DNA of 64,000 bases from Sphingomicrobium clamense (GTDB taxonomy: Bacteria > Pseudomonadota > Alphaproteobacteria > Sphingomonadales > Sphingomonadaceae): positions 62,001-126,000 of the forward strand of contig NZ_JAHVAH010000001.1 of NCBI RefSeq assembly GCF_019264355.1, read 5' to 3'. Position numbers and translations under genes: made by a program. Below, piece by piece: positions 49,856-57,579 of the stretch; positions within the stretch are counted from its first letter, which is position 1; each line of letters begins with the position of its first letter. Under the pieces are notes generated by a model. The model was not told where the DNA came from and did no database searches. It saw only the letters and a list, made by a program, of their open reading frames with translations.

Positions 49856-50403
49856 AGCGCAAGGCTCCGCCAGTCGCCCGCCATCGGGACATGGCTTGCC
49901 GCCAGCACTGCCCCGCCATTGTCGAGATGATTTCGGACTGCCGTGTCCAGCAAGCCTACTGCGTCCTGGTCGAGCCCGTTCAATGGTTCGTCGAGCAGCC
50001 AGAGCGGCGCGTCCGATGCGACCACGCGCGCCAGCCGGGCGCGCTGGCGCTGTCCGGTCGACAAGAGCCGCACTGGCACCTGCCCGATCTCGAGCCCCAT
50101 CGCGGCCAGCGCCGAGGAACGGCGCGCGGGATCGTCGATCCAGAATGCGAGCGCCCGGTCGAGCGAGAGCTCGCGGTCGAGCGCGAGCTTTTCATCGGCC
50201 AGCGCACAGTCGGCGCGATCGATACTTCCCGCGGCCGGCGCAAGCAGCCCCGCCACCAGCCGGATCAGGCTCGATTTACCGCTGCCGTTAGCGCCGGTGA
50301 CGTGCACGGCCTCGCCAGGATGCAACGTCAGGTCGAGTCCCTCGAAGAGCATCCTCCCGCCGCGCAGGCAGGCCACGTCCATCATGGTGAGCAGCGCGCT
50401 CAA
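49852..50403 (-). CDS. ccmA: Haem exporter ATP-binding protein A
   Basis: A 183-residue ABC ATPase: Walker A 'GANGSGKSSLIRLVAGL', signature-like 'LSTGQRQRARLARVVAS' and Walker B 'LWLLDEPLNGLDQDAV'. With CcmB it drives release of haem from CcmE during cytochrome c maturation. The TTG at 50403 overlaps the metallopeptidase stop (TTGA); an ATG at 50385 is an alternative start. Confidence 0.93.
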   Translation of the reverse strand: MSALLTMMDVACLRGGRMLFEGLDLTLHPGEAVHVTGANGSGKSSLIRLVAGLLAPAAGSIDRADCALADEKLALDRELSLDRALAFWIDDPARRSSALAAMGLEIGQVPVRLLSTGQRQRARLARVVASDAPLWLLDEPLNGLDQDAVGLLDTAVRNHLDNGGAVLAASHVPMAGDWRSLAL

Positions 50404-50801
50404 ACCTGCTCCTCGAGCGCGTGCATGTCCTCGTCCGAGAAGCCGAAATGATGGCCGATCTCGTGGATCAGCACGTGGCGGACGAGATGGTCGAGACGCT
50501 CGTTACCGCGCTCGGCCCACTCGTCGAGGATCGGGCGGCGAAAGAGGCGCACGCGGTCGGGCATGGTGCCCGAATGCTCGACGCTTCGTTCGTTGATCGG
50601 AAGCCCTTCGTAGATGCCGGTGAGCTCGAACGGATTTTCGATCTCCATTGCCTTGAGCGTCTCCGCATCGGCGAATTCCTCGACCTGCAACACGACCGCG
50701 CCCAAGTGCTGCGCGAAAGGCTCGGGCAACCCCTCCATCGCGGCGCGCGCGATTGCCTCCATCTCCTCTGCCGAGGGGGCTGTGCCGAAACGCTCGTCCA
50801 T
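50400..50801 (-). CDS. Small zincin-like metallopeptidase family protein
   Basis: A 133-residue protein from the ATG at 50801, with 'HVLIHEIGHHFGFSDEDM' near the C-terminus; this has the HExxH zinc-binding motif with a third His. It matches the short acidic zincin-like family often found in alphaproteobacteria. Proteolytic activity is not established. It overlaps ccmA by 4 bp and may be the first gene of a ccmAB transcript. Confidence 0.85.
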   Translation of the reverse strand: MDERFGTAPSAEEMEAIARAAMEGLPEPFAQHLGAVVLQVEEFADAETLKAMEIENPFELTGIYEGLPINERSVEHSGTMPDRVRLFRRPILDEWAERGNERLDHLVRHVLIHEIGHHFGFSDEDMHALEEQV

Positions 50802-50867
50802 CGATTGGGGCTTATCGGCAGGGCGCTTGAAACGCAAAGCCTTCCCCCCTAAAGCCGCACGCGGCGC

Positions 50868-50958
50868 GGAGCGGTGGCCGAGTGGTCGAAGGCGCACGCC
50901 TGGAAAGTGTGTATACGGTAACCCCGTATCGTGGGTTCGAATCCCACCCGCTCCGCCA
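50868..50958 (+). tRNA. tRNA-Ser (anticodon GGA)
   Basis: A 91-nt serine tRNA with CCA encoded. The acceptor stem pairs GGAGCGG with CCGCTCC, the anticodon loop is CTGGAAA, there is a long variable arm (stem around TATACGGTAACCCCGTAT), and the T arm is 'GTGGGTTCGAATCCCAC'. Its 3' end is the attachment site for the downstream island, which starts inside the T arm/acceptor region. Confidence 0.97.
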
Positions 50959-50961
50959 TTT
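50945..50961 (+). repeat. attL core (17-bp direct repeat in tRNA-Ser 3' end)
   Basis: CACCCGCTCCGCCATTT covers part of the T-arm, the acceptor 3' strand, the encoded CCA and two or three further bases. An identical copy lies at 59567-59583. Bases on either side differ between the copies, which defines the core. Confidence 0.93.
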
Positions 50962-51095
50962 GTCCTTTTCCAGCCGTTCGCTGTCGTTCCCAGACTTGAT
51001 TAAAAATCAAGGAATTCAAAGAAAAACTGTTTGCTGTTGTTTCTTGCCGTTTCTCGCCAGCCGCCTTACGGTGTGGGAAACAGTGTGGGAAGAAC

Positions 51096-52247
51096 ATGGC
51101 ACGACTCACGGCAACGGCAGTCAAGGCAGCAAGCAATCCGGGGCGCTATGGCGATGGCGACGGGCTTTACCTCGTGGTCGGAAAAGGCGGGTCGAAAAGC
51201 TGGGTCGTGCGAGTCCAAAAGGATGGCCGCCGCCGCGACATTGGCTTGGGCAGTGCGAAAAAGGTGCCATTGAAATTGGCGCGGGAACGTGCGGCTGAAG
51301 TCCGCACCCAGGTCGAGATCGGCGTCGATCCCATTGCCGAGCGCAAGAAAGCGGCTGGCATTCCGACATTTCGCGAGGCGGCCATCAAGGTGCATGCCGA
51401 ACAGAAGAAGGGGTGGAAGAACGCCAAGCACCGCGCGCAATGGCTTTCCACGCTGAAAACCTATGCCTTTCCCGCTTTTGGCGACCGTCCGGTCTCGCAG
51501 GTTACCGAAGCCGACGTGAGAGACGCGCTCATTCCAATCTGGCTGACCAAGGGCGAAACGGGCCGGAGGCTCCGGCAGCGTATCAACACGGTGATCGATT
51601 GGGCGGTGGCGAAGGGGTATCGCGAGACGTCACTTGCCTTGCCTGTCATCGATAAGTCGCTGCCCAAGCAACGGGCAAAAGTGAAGCACCATCGCGCCTT
51701 GCCCTATGCGGAGCTTCCCGAGTTTTCCGTAGCCTTAAAAAACAAAGAGACAATCGGGCGGCTGGCCTTGGAGTTCGCAATCCTCACGGCGGCGCGATCG
51801 GGCGAGGTGCGGCTGGCGACGTGGGATGAGATCGACAAGAAGGCCAAGCTATGGACGGTGCCAGCCGAAAGAATGAAGGCGGGGCGCGAACATGTCGTGC
51901 CGCTGTCTGACGAGGCGCTGGACGTGCTTGAGCGCGCCAGGCCCTACCGACGTGGCGACAGCAACTTCATCTTTCCAGGGATGAAGCGTGGCCAGCCGCT
52001 GAGCGACATGACGCTGACCAAGGTGCTGCGCGACTTGGACGTAGACGCCACGGTCCACGGATTCCGGTCAACGTTCAGAGACTGGGTGGCGGAATGTACC
52101 GACTTTCAAGGCGATCTTGCAGAAGCGGCGTTGGCGCATGTCATCGCAGACAAAACTGAGGCCGCTTACCGGCGCGGGTCGATGTTGGAAAAGCGGCGCA
52201 AGATGATGATTCGATTTGGAGAATGGATGCAGTCCTGTTCGACGTGA
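51096..52247 (+). CDS. Tyrosine-type (P4-like) integrase of the island
   Basis: A 383-residue integrase with the N-terminal DUF4102-like arm-binding domain ('ATAVKAASNPGRYGDGDGLY'), a core-binding domain and a catalytic domain with Arg in 'ILTAARSGEVRLATWDEID', 'HGFRSTFRDWVAE' (HxxR) and Tyr in 'AYRRGSMLEKRR'. It recombines attP with the tRNA-Ser 3' end. It starts 135 bp from the tRNA. Two direct GTGTGGGAA repeats (51071 and 51083) just before it may be arm-type sites. Confidence 0.95.
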   Translation: MARLTATAVKAASNPGRYGDGDGLYLVVGKGGSKSWVVRVQKDGRRRDIGLGSAKKVPLKLARERAAEVRTQVEIGVDPIAERKKAAGIPTFREAAIKVHAEQKKGWKNAKHRAQWLSTLKTYAFPAFGDRPVSQVTEADVRDALIPIWLTKGETGRRLRQRINTVIDWAVAKGYRETSLALPVIDKSLPKQRAKVKHHRALPYAELPEFSVALKNKETIGRLALEFAILTAARSGEVRLATWDEIDKKAKLWTVPAERMKAGREHVVPLSDEALDVLERARPYRRGDSNFIFPGMKRGQPLSDMTLTKVLRDLDVDATVHGFRSTFRDWVAECTDFQGDLAEAALAHVIADKTEAAYRRGSMLEKRRKMMIRFGEWMQSCST

Positions 52248-52481
52248 TCTTGAGCTTGTCATGTAGATGCGCGTCGAAGAACAAAAATATTTCTTGCTAG
52301 AATTCTTGGGGTTTTCTGCCGATTTTCTGAAACGCAAGGGTTGACGGAGCGTCGGGCACGGAAATGACTCTTGCGTACGAATCCTACTTTTCTCATCCTT
52401 TGTGTTGCCAGGATGTTCCCTGGTGAACATGCGCGGCCAAGGCCCGCGAAGGAGGAAAGATGGAAGTGCCTGAACTTTTGA

Positions 52482-52649
52482 ATGAACGACTTTCTGGCGC
52501 GCTACAGCGTCGGAAGGACGACCGCCTACCGCGAGATCGCAGCGGGACGGTTGCGGATCCGGAAGCTGGGATCGGCAACGCGCGTTGCGCGCAAGGATGC
52601 CGAAGCCTGGGCGGCCAACTTGCCTGCACGTGGCGGGGAGGCTGCATGA
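52482..52649 (+). CDS. AlpA/excisionase-like helix-turn-helix regulator
   Basis: A 55-residue protein 'MNDFLARYSVGRTTAYREIA' followed by 'GRLRIRKLGSATRV' and 'DAEAWAANLP', the HTH_17/AlpA pattern. Such proteins control integrase expression and excision. The start is odd: an in-frame TGA directly precedes the ATG at 52482 and there is no ribosome site, while a strong AAGGAGG site precedes an ATG at 52460 in another frame. Frameshifted initiation, coupled translation or a sequencing error are all possible. It is not in usual ORF lists because of its size. Confidence 0.8.
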   Translation: MNDFLARYSVGRTTAYREIAAGRLRIRKLGSATRVARKDAEAWAANLPARGGEAA

Positions 52650-52704
52650 CCGACAGGCCACCAAAGGAAAGCCCCCCGGTCGCGGCAACGACCGAAGGGC
52701 ATGA

Positions 52705-53058
52705 AAGTCCCCACTTGAAACCTTCGACCTCCCCTTACGCCAAAGAGGGCAATTTCTGCAAGCGGCTAAAGCGCGACATGCCCGTTTGTTATCGGCGTTT
52801 AATGGACCGTTGGAGCGTCAGGAAGCGCGATGCCCGCCCCTGGCACATGCAGAGGCCGTCAAAGCCGCCCAAGCGCGCTGAGCGAGTCCGCAAACGGCGT
52901 GGCGGCTGGACTCGTTCGTCGCAGTGCTCTTCGGTGATAATACAGCGAAAGAACAGCGAGAGCTGATCGGCTGGGGGCGGCGGGAAAATGCCTGTCGTCC
53001 CCACCTGATTTTCGACCAACTTGAAACTTGGACGCATGCGCCAATCCGCGCCTGTTAA
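52705..53058 (+). pseudogene. Degraded coding remnant with internal TGA
   Basis: In one frame this stretch reads as plausible protein: 'QRGQFLQAAKARHARLLSAF', then 'ERQEARCPPLAHAEAVKAAQ', a TGA at 52879, and 'WRLDSFVAVLFGDNTAKEQR', 'ELIGWGRRENACRPHLIFDQ', to a TAA at 53056. The arginine-rich 106-residue frame that overlaps it on the same strand looks like a shadow. No start codon with a ribosome site was found. I read it as a broken gene, or two short genes, of unknown family, between the regulator and the HUH protein. Confidence 0.35.
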
Positions 53059-53088
53059 AACAGGCGGGAAACAGGCCGTGCGTGAAGG

Positions 53089-53718
53089 ATGGCACGCGCC
53101 TTGCAATCTTATAAGAGTAGGGGCTTATCCCCGCGCCGTCGCTCCAATTGGGGTGGTGCTCGTAACAACAAGAACCGTCGCAGCTGGTACCTTTCGCCAA
53201 AGCAGGCAAACATGCTGCAACTTGCGTTTGCGAGATCGATCGAACTGGGCGTGCCCTTTAATCGGCATTGGACGGTCCACCACGAGCGGGCAGGGATTAC
53301 CAACGAAGATGGGGCCGCATTTGTTGGGCGCTTGCTCGCTCCTGCCGGACGCTACTGCCGGAGGCGGGATCGCTTTGCCGCCGCCTGGGTGCGCGAGAAT
53401 GGTGACGGAAAAGGCTGTCACGTCCACATTGCCATGCATGTGCCTGAGACCGCGAAACTACGCGGCAATACGCGGCGCTGGATCGAACAGGCAGGCGGTA
53501 CATGCCGCAAGGGAGTGAGCGTGGTGAAAGTTATTGGCGGGACGCTGGCCGCCAGCCGCGTGGGCGGTCCATTTTATGAAGCGAATGCCGATGTGCTCTT
53601 ACGCTACTTCCTGAAAGGGGTGGATGCGGATTTGGGCAAAGAGCGCAGCTTAGAACTTTACGGCGAAGGCGGTCTCATCATTGGGAAGCGAGCCGGGCGA
53701 ACGCAGAACTTGGGCTAA
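53089..53718 (+). CDS. Candidate HUH-superfamily replication initiator/endonuclease
   Basis: A 209-residue basic protein. Around residue 60 'NRHWTVHHERAGI' could be motif 1; 'GKGCHVHIAMHVP' at 108-119 has a His-hydrophobic-His (HVH, 111-113) motif; and 'LLRYFLKGVDADLG' has Tyr173 and Lys176 (YxxK) at the expected place for a catalytic tyrosine. That order is the one used by rolling-circle Rep and relaxase nucleases. It suggests the island can replicate, or derives from a plasmid or ssDNA phage satellite. The call rests on motifs only. A palindromic repeat begins at the stop codon. Confidence 0.6.
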   Translation: MARALQSYKSRGLSPRRRSNWGGARNNKNRRSWYLSPKQANMLQLAFARSIELGVPFNRHWTVHHERAGITNEDGAAFVGRLLAPAGRYCRRRDRFAAAWVRENGDGKGCHVHIAMHVPETAKLRGNTRRWIEQAGGTCRKGVSVVKVIGGTLAASRVGGPFYEANADVLLRYFLKGVDADLGKERSLELYGEGGLIIGKRAGRTQNLG

Positions 53719-53745
53719 CGTCCGCAATGGGGTGGAAAGCGGCCA
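53719..53745. repeat. 27-bp palindromic repeat, copy 1
   Basis: This copy, starting directly after the HUH gene's TAA, reads in reverse complement as a member of the TGTCCGC...GCGGACA family described at 57370-57396 (GTCCGCAATGGGGTGG plus AAGCGGCC). One arm is degenerate. Confidence 0.6.
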
Positions 53746-54122
53746 TTGAATAGCGATAAGACTGGATCCGACAATCAGCTAACCGAACAGTTCGCGGACG
53801 TTCATTAAAGTACGCACGTGGGCCGTCTGTTGATTGCCTTGTAGCGGCGCCTACCTGAAGCGGCCTAGCCGCAAGAATGAGGCATTTACCGGGGGCGCTT
53901 AGCTATAGTTTTGCGTACGGCAAGAGAGCTTGGCATCGTAGAGATTTCGCCGACAGAAGGAAGCCAAGTCTAGATATATTTCCTGCTCGATCATGGTCGA
54001 TGCATTTTCGGCTGCCTTCGTAGCAGCTTCAAATTCTTTCTCGAAGACTCTCTTCCGAGACACACCCGTCCTTTCCTACAAGTCGAGTAGAAATACGGCC
54101 ATAAAGTGGTCCGGGAACAGCT
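53746..54122. other. Non-coding gap in the island
   Basis: The 377 bp between the HUH gene and the convergent PilZ gene show no coding frame that I can support. A second partial palindrome arm ('GCGGACGTTC') occurs near 53797. Composition is AT-richer than the chromosome. Confidence 0.5.
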
Positions 54123-54764
54123 TCACCGGAGCAAGCGCCGTCGTAGTGCCTCTCGGCCGATGGACATCGCAGCTGTGACATGATCATCGGCTTCGGTGAC
54201 AGTAGCAAGATGACCTAATATCTGCATCATGACATCGATGTCTTGGAGCTGACGCTGATACCTAAACATCAAGATAGGGTCGTTCGCCAATGAGTCGCCA
54301 AGACTTTCTAATCGCCGCTGGAGGCTTCTCATTTCCTCTGCGATCCGCGGCGAAAGCTTCGAACCGATCGAACACTGCTCTACTTCGAGTAAATTCGGAG
54401 CCACTCCTGCCCTGACCTGCGCGATCTTTGTGTCAACTTCTGCCTGTCCCCTTCCTCGCCGGCTAAGCCTTTCATAATCCGTAAATGGCTCGTCGAATGC
54501 GATTCCGGCTCTCGCCGCAGAAGACCAGGCGAGGCGGCAAGGAAGCGAAAAGTTCTTAATCTGCAATACAAAGGCAGACCCTAATGGTGCAGCGATATTC
54601 CCTACCAACAGAGCACCGCCGCGCGACACATCACGTATCTGCACCGGCTCTACTCGTGTTGCTGAGGCCAGCTTTCCAGCCATAAGGACGTTTGACCGAG
54701 CATCTCTGCGGCGGTTTTCGTCTTTCCTGCTCGTGTTGGCAAGCAGTGGTGCAATCGCGCTCAT
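54123..54764 (-). CDS. PilZ domain protein with C-terminal helical extension
   Basis: A 213-residue protein. The N-terminal 100 residues form a PilZ domain: 'RRRDARSNVLMAGKL' (RxxxR), 'QIRDVSRGGALLVGN' (DxSxxG) and 'RLAWSSAARAGIAFDEPF'. The C-terminal half is helical ('AEEMRSLQRRLESLGDSLAN'), possibly coiled coil. It would bind c-di-GMP through the PilZ domain. It is encoded in the island and so is a third, mobile PilZ protein beside the two chromosomal ones. Confidence 0.85.
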   Translation of the reverse strand: MSAIAPLLANTSRKDENRRRDARSNVLMAGKLASATRVEPVQIRDVSRGGALLVGNIAAPLGSAFVLQIKNFSLPCRLAWSSAARAGIAFDEPFTDYERLSRRGRGQAEVDTKIAQVRAGVAPNLLEVEQCSIGSKLSPRIAEEMRSLQRRLESLGDSLANDPILMFRYQRQLQDIDVMMQILGHLATVTEADDHVTAAMSIGREALRRRLLR

Positions 54765-55305
54765 TCAACGAAAATATGTGACAAGGGGAAACGTCAGATT
54801 AGCAATCTGTTCAATTTGGTTAGATTGTTTGTTGTGAGGTCTTGGTCTGGGTCATTCTCCGCTAGATCGATTCTGGGACGTCAAGCTGACGACTTACTCG
54901 ATGTCGGTAATCGGGCCGTTCGCTGTCCGGTCGATTGGGTTGGAAGCTGTCGCTGTAGAATTCATTCGAGCGAGGAGACATATGTCGCGAAAGGACAGTC
55001 AGTGTCGCTAACCGCGTAGATGCGACCTTCCTGTCAAAGCACCTGCTTTACGCCCCAATGTCTCGCCAGAACGAACAGATCATCGATCTTTGCTTAACCC
55101 GTCCGGATTTAATGATGGTTGGTCACGAAGGGCATCATCTCTCCACTGGATGCTCGACTTGCTTTTCACTGGTCCTGGAAAGCCTAGAGGCTCTCGCTGC
55201 TTAGCAACGAGAGCCTCTTTCATTTCGTCACCGATCGAGGGTCGCAAATTCATTAGGGCATCGTTTCCGATCTTGCCGCGATGGCCTGAAAAGGCACCGC
55301 TCAGG
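54765..55305. other. Island gap with a hairpin and no supported gene
   Basis: The 541 bp between the PilZ gene and the DUF6232-like gene contain open frames of 60-90 codons, but none has a family match, a ribosome site and good codon use together. A short frame at 55112-55204 ('MMVGHEGHHLSTGCSTC...') ends inside a perfect hairpin and may be chance. Confidence 0.5.
55186..55222 (+). terminator. Hairpin, probable terminator on the plus strand
   Basis: AGAGGCTCTCG pairs perfectly with CGAGAGCCTCT across an 11-nt loop and is followed by TTCATTT. It would end a rightward transcript in a region where no protein gene is supported, so a small RNA or short peptide transcript upstream is possible. Confidence 0.65.
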
Positions 55306-55704
55306 TCAACTCAATGCCTCCTTTTCGAGCGGCGCACCGCCCGCTTCCTCAAGGGCGTCGCGAAGACCTAACACCTGCTCTTTCGACCTCGAGCTGTAAG
55401 CTCGGACCCGCGCTGACCCTGTTTCAAGGATAAGATGATACTTCGGCGCGGAGCTCTCCAGCCAAGCCCGATATGCCACGATGCCTATGGCGCCAACGAA
55501 AACTGCTTCCAGCCATGACGGTGAAGTCAGGAAGAACAGCCCACCGACCAGAGCAAGCAGTCCAGCGATCAGCAAAGCGTTCCCTTTGCGGACAGTCTCC
55601 GTCTCGATAGCGAAATTGACGATAGCGTCGAGATTGAAGTCCTGGGGGCCAATCTCCACAACATCGCAGCCTATGGATAGCGCCCCCAATTGATCCTGTT
55701 TCAT
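55306..55704 (-). CDS. DUF6232-like small membrane protein
   Basis: A 132-residue protein. The layout is an N-terminal beta segment ('DVVEIGPQDFNLDAIVNFA'), a two-helix hydrophobic hairpin ('GNALLIAGLLALVGGLFFLT', 'WLEAVFVGAIGIVAYRAWLE'), then 'YHLILETGSARVRAYSSRSK' with a final helix. This matches the DUF6232 family, common in bacterial genomes and sometimes near defence genes. Function is unknown. The start overlaps the stop of the 47-residue frame upstream by 4 bp. Confidence 0.65.
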   Translation of the reverse strand: MKQDQLGALSIGCDVVEIGPQDFNLDAIVNFAIETETVRKGNALLIAGLLALVGGLFFLTSPSWLEAVFVGAIGIVAYRAWLESSAPKYHLILETGSARVRAYSSRSKEQVLGLRDALEEAGGAPLEKEALS

Positions 55705-55844
55705 TCGCAGCCGTCGCCGTCATAGTCGACGACTTTATTGAGGGTGCCAGGATGTGCGGAGTGGGCAAGTAGCAAGGCCTCCCCCAAGACGATCGGCAAA
55801 CAGAGCGCGAGCCAAATCGATCGAATCACGGAACTCTCCCACAT
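55701..55844 (-). CDS. Possible small exported peptide with Ca-loop-like tail
   Basis: A 47-residue frame from the ATG at 55844. A hydrophobic N-terminus ('SIWLALCLPIVLGEALLLAHS') looks like a signal or anchor, and the tail 'VVDYDGDGCE' resembles the excalibur calcium-loop motif (DxDxDGxxCE) with two residues missing. It overlaps the DUF6232-like start by 4 bp, which supports coupled translation. The call is tentative. Confidence 0.4.
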   Translation of the reverse strand: MWESSVIRSIWLALCLPIVLGEALLLAHSAHPGTLNKVVDYDGDGCE

Positions 55845-56108
55845 TCGATTCGGCAGAGCTCTGAAACACCCATCTGTAACTTTGGTCAAGTTTTCACATG
55901 AGTGCGGCGTGACCGGTTGCCCCACCCCCAGATTGTCGAGGCCAAACGACGTGATATTCAATGAAGCGGTGACTTGAGTTGGGAGCTCATCCAATTTGCC
56001 GCTTGTCTCGCGCTGGCACGACGTTAGACTTATGATTGCTCGGTACCACCCAATCTGGTTTGGGGGCCGTCCGTTCTTAACTCGCTCACAAGAAACAGAA
56101 CCTCTGGC

Positions 56109-56456
56109 GTGCCGCACGGTGAGCGGGTTGCACGGCGAAAAGCGTTCGTGGGGAAATTGCTCGACGAGCTTTATCGCTACGAACGCAAGGACGGCATTGA
56201 GATTGCGCCGATCGTTGCCTTGATAAGCATCTATCAGGCCCAGATATTTGGCTACCAAACGAAAATTCAGGACCTGATCTGCCACTTCGGCTCCTCGCCT
56301 CGACAGACCGCAGCTTTTACGGCGAGCCTACGCCGTCATGGCGTGATCGAGTATCGGGCCACGCACGATGGACGGCACGCCGTTGTTGTGACCGCCAAAG
56401 CGAAGGCGGAGCTAGATCGATATTTCGACAATCGGTTAGTCACTATGGATCAATAA
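56109..56456 (+). CDS. Winged-helix DNA-binding protein
   Basis: A 115-residue protein starting at GTG 56109. The sequence 'APIVALISIYQAQIFGYQTK', 'LICHFGSSPRQTAAFTASLR' and 'VIEYRATHDGRHAVVVTAKA' is a typical MarR-like winged helix with a recognition helix at 'SSPRQTAAFTASL' and a wing at 'ATHDGRHAVV'. It is likely a transcriptional regulator in the island, target unknown. A weak ribosome site precedes the GTG. Confidence 0.65.
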   Translation: MPHGERVARRKAFVGKLLDELYRYERKDGIEIAPIVALISIYQAQIFGYQTKIQDLICHFGSSPRQTAAFTASLRRHGVIEYRATHDGRHAVVVTAKAKAELDRYFDNRLVTMDQ

Positions 56457-56629
56457 GTCGGCTCATGGGTCGTTGCCAGCCTGGTCGGATTCGGGGTGGG
56501 AAGGAGACGCCGCGCAAATAGAACGAACGGAACAAGTTCCACCGCTAGGGCTAGTCGAACTGGACAGCCAAGGCGCAGCCGCGCTAGCCCCTGATGGGTT
56601 GTTACGTCTCCGATTCAAGATAGGTACTT

Positions 56630-57292
56630 ATGTCTGCGTCCAGACTTCCGCTTCTTACCAATCCGGCGATACGCCTCATCATCACCATCGCGCTCATGGT
56701 CGGCGCTATGTTCGCCCCCATCGCCTTCCCATGGAAAGTGCCGTTATTCGCGGCGCTTGCTATGGTTGTTGTGTGGCTTGAGACGGGAAACTTAGAATGC
56801 ATGGGGATTGGAAGGCGTCCGCTGCGTCCGACCGTGGGGTGGGCGATCGTCGGCTTCCTCCTGGTAGTTCTTCTCATTGCGCGAGGCATCATGCCGGTGA
56901 TCGAAGGCGCAATGGGGATCGAGACCGACTATTCGGCCTATGGTGCTCTTAAGGGTAATCTCGAGTTAGTTCTCAAGCTTTTCGCTGGAGCTGCGATCAG
57001 CGCTATGATCGCCGAAGAGATCGTTTATCGGGGTTTCTTCTTCCACCAACTCACCGCACTATTCGGCAATGGCAAGGTAACACGCGCCGTGCTGATAATC
57101 CTCGGCGGCTTCGTTTTCGCGCTCCCGCACAGCGAGCAGGGAATGGTCGGCATGACGGCCGTCGCGCTCACAGGCATAGTTTTCGGCTGGCTGTTCTTCC
57201 GAGGCAACAAACGAAACCTGCTCACTTGCATGCTCGCTCACGCCATGATCGATGTTTGGGGCCTCTCAAGCCTCTATTTCGGCTGGTATTGA
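56630..57292 (+). CDS. CPBP-family intramembrane metalloprotease
   Basis: A 220-residue integral membrane protein with about seven hydrophobic segments. The CPBP motifs are 'AEEIVYRGFFF' (EExxxR), 'FALPHSEQG' (FxxxH) and 'MLAHAMIDVWG' (HxxxD). CPBP proteases process prenylated proteins in eukaryotes; in bacteria they take part in bacteriocin maturation or immunity and in phage-related (Abi) functions. No bacteriocin gene is adjacent in the island. A palindromic repeat follows about 75 bp after its stop. Confidence 0.85.
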   Translation: MSASRLPLLTNPAIRLIITIALMVGAMFAPIAFPWKVPLFAALAMVVVWLETGNLECMGIGRRPLRPTVGWAIVGFLLVVLLIARGIMPVIEGAMGIETDYSAYGALKGNLELVLKLFAGAAISAMIAEEIVYRGFFFHQLTALFGNGKVTRAVLIILGGFVFALPHSEQGMVGMTAVALTGIVFGWLFFRGNKRNLLTCMLAHAMIDVWGLSSLYFGWY

Positions 57293-57369
57293 GAAGCGGA
57301 AATGGGAACTCTTCGAATGGGGGCCGGCCGACTGACAGATTAGGTGCGCGAGGTTGAGGCTTGGACCAA

Positions 57370-57396
57370 TGTCCGCATCTGGGTCGTTAGCGGACA
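57370..57396. repeat. 27-bp palindromic repeat, copy 2 (perfect arms)
   Basis: TGTCCGC and GCGGACA flank a 13-base centre (ATCTGGGTCGTTA), giving a perfect 7-bp inverted repeat. It follows the CPBP gene and defines the repeat family with the copy at 59394-59420. Confidence 0.75.
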
Positions 57397-57544
57397 GTCC
57401 GCTCCAATCACCTGAATGGGTTTAGATACCAATACGCTCGCGGGCGCACGCGCGCGAGGGGAGGGGGTGGTCAAATCCTTGGGAGTTGCAAACCGTAAAC
57501 CGGTCCCGCTCCGTCACGCTATCGCTAACACAGCTTTTTTCGAC

Positions 57545-57571
57545 CGTCCGGAAACGACCCAATTGCGGACC
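57545..57571. repeat. 27-bp palindromic repeat, copy 3
   Basis: The arm and centre read CGTCCGGAAACGACCCA followed by ATTGCGGACC. One arm is degenerate, but the CGACCCA-ATTGCGGAC half matches the family. It lies just after the stop of the KOW-domain gene. Confidence 0.6.
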
Positions 57572-57579
57572 TAAGCAAT

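Noticed and set aside
52646..52966. A 106-residue frame starting with an ATGA overlap after AlpA
   Set aside because: It is extremely Arg-rich and off-frame relative to a more protein-like frame; I listed the other frame as a broken gene instead.
53993..54178. A 61-residue plus-strand frame in the gap before the island PilZ gene
   Set aside because: It runs into the PilZ gene on the opposite strand and lacks a ribosome site or family match.
54816..55371. Two plus-strand frames (67 and 93 residues) in the island
   Set aside because: Poor codon use, no ribosome site, and one overlaps the end of the DUF6232-like gene and contains a terminator hairpin.
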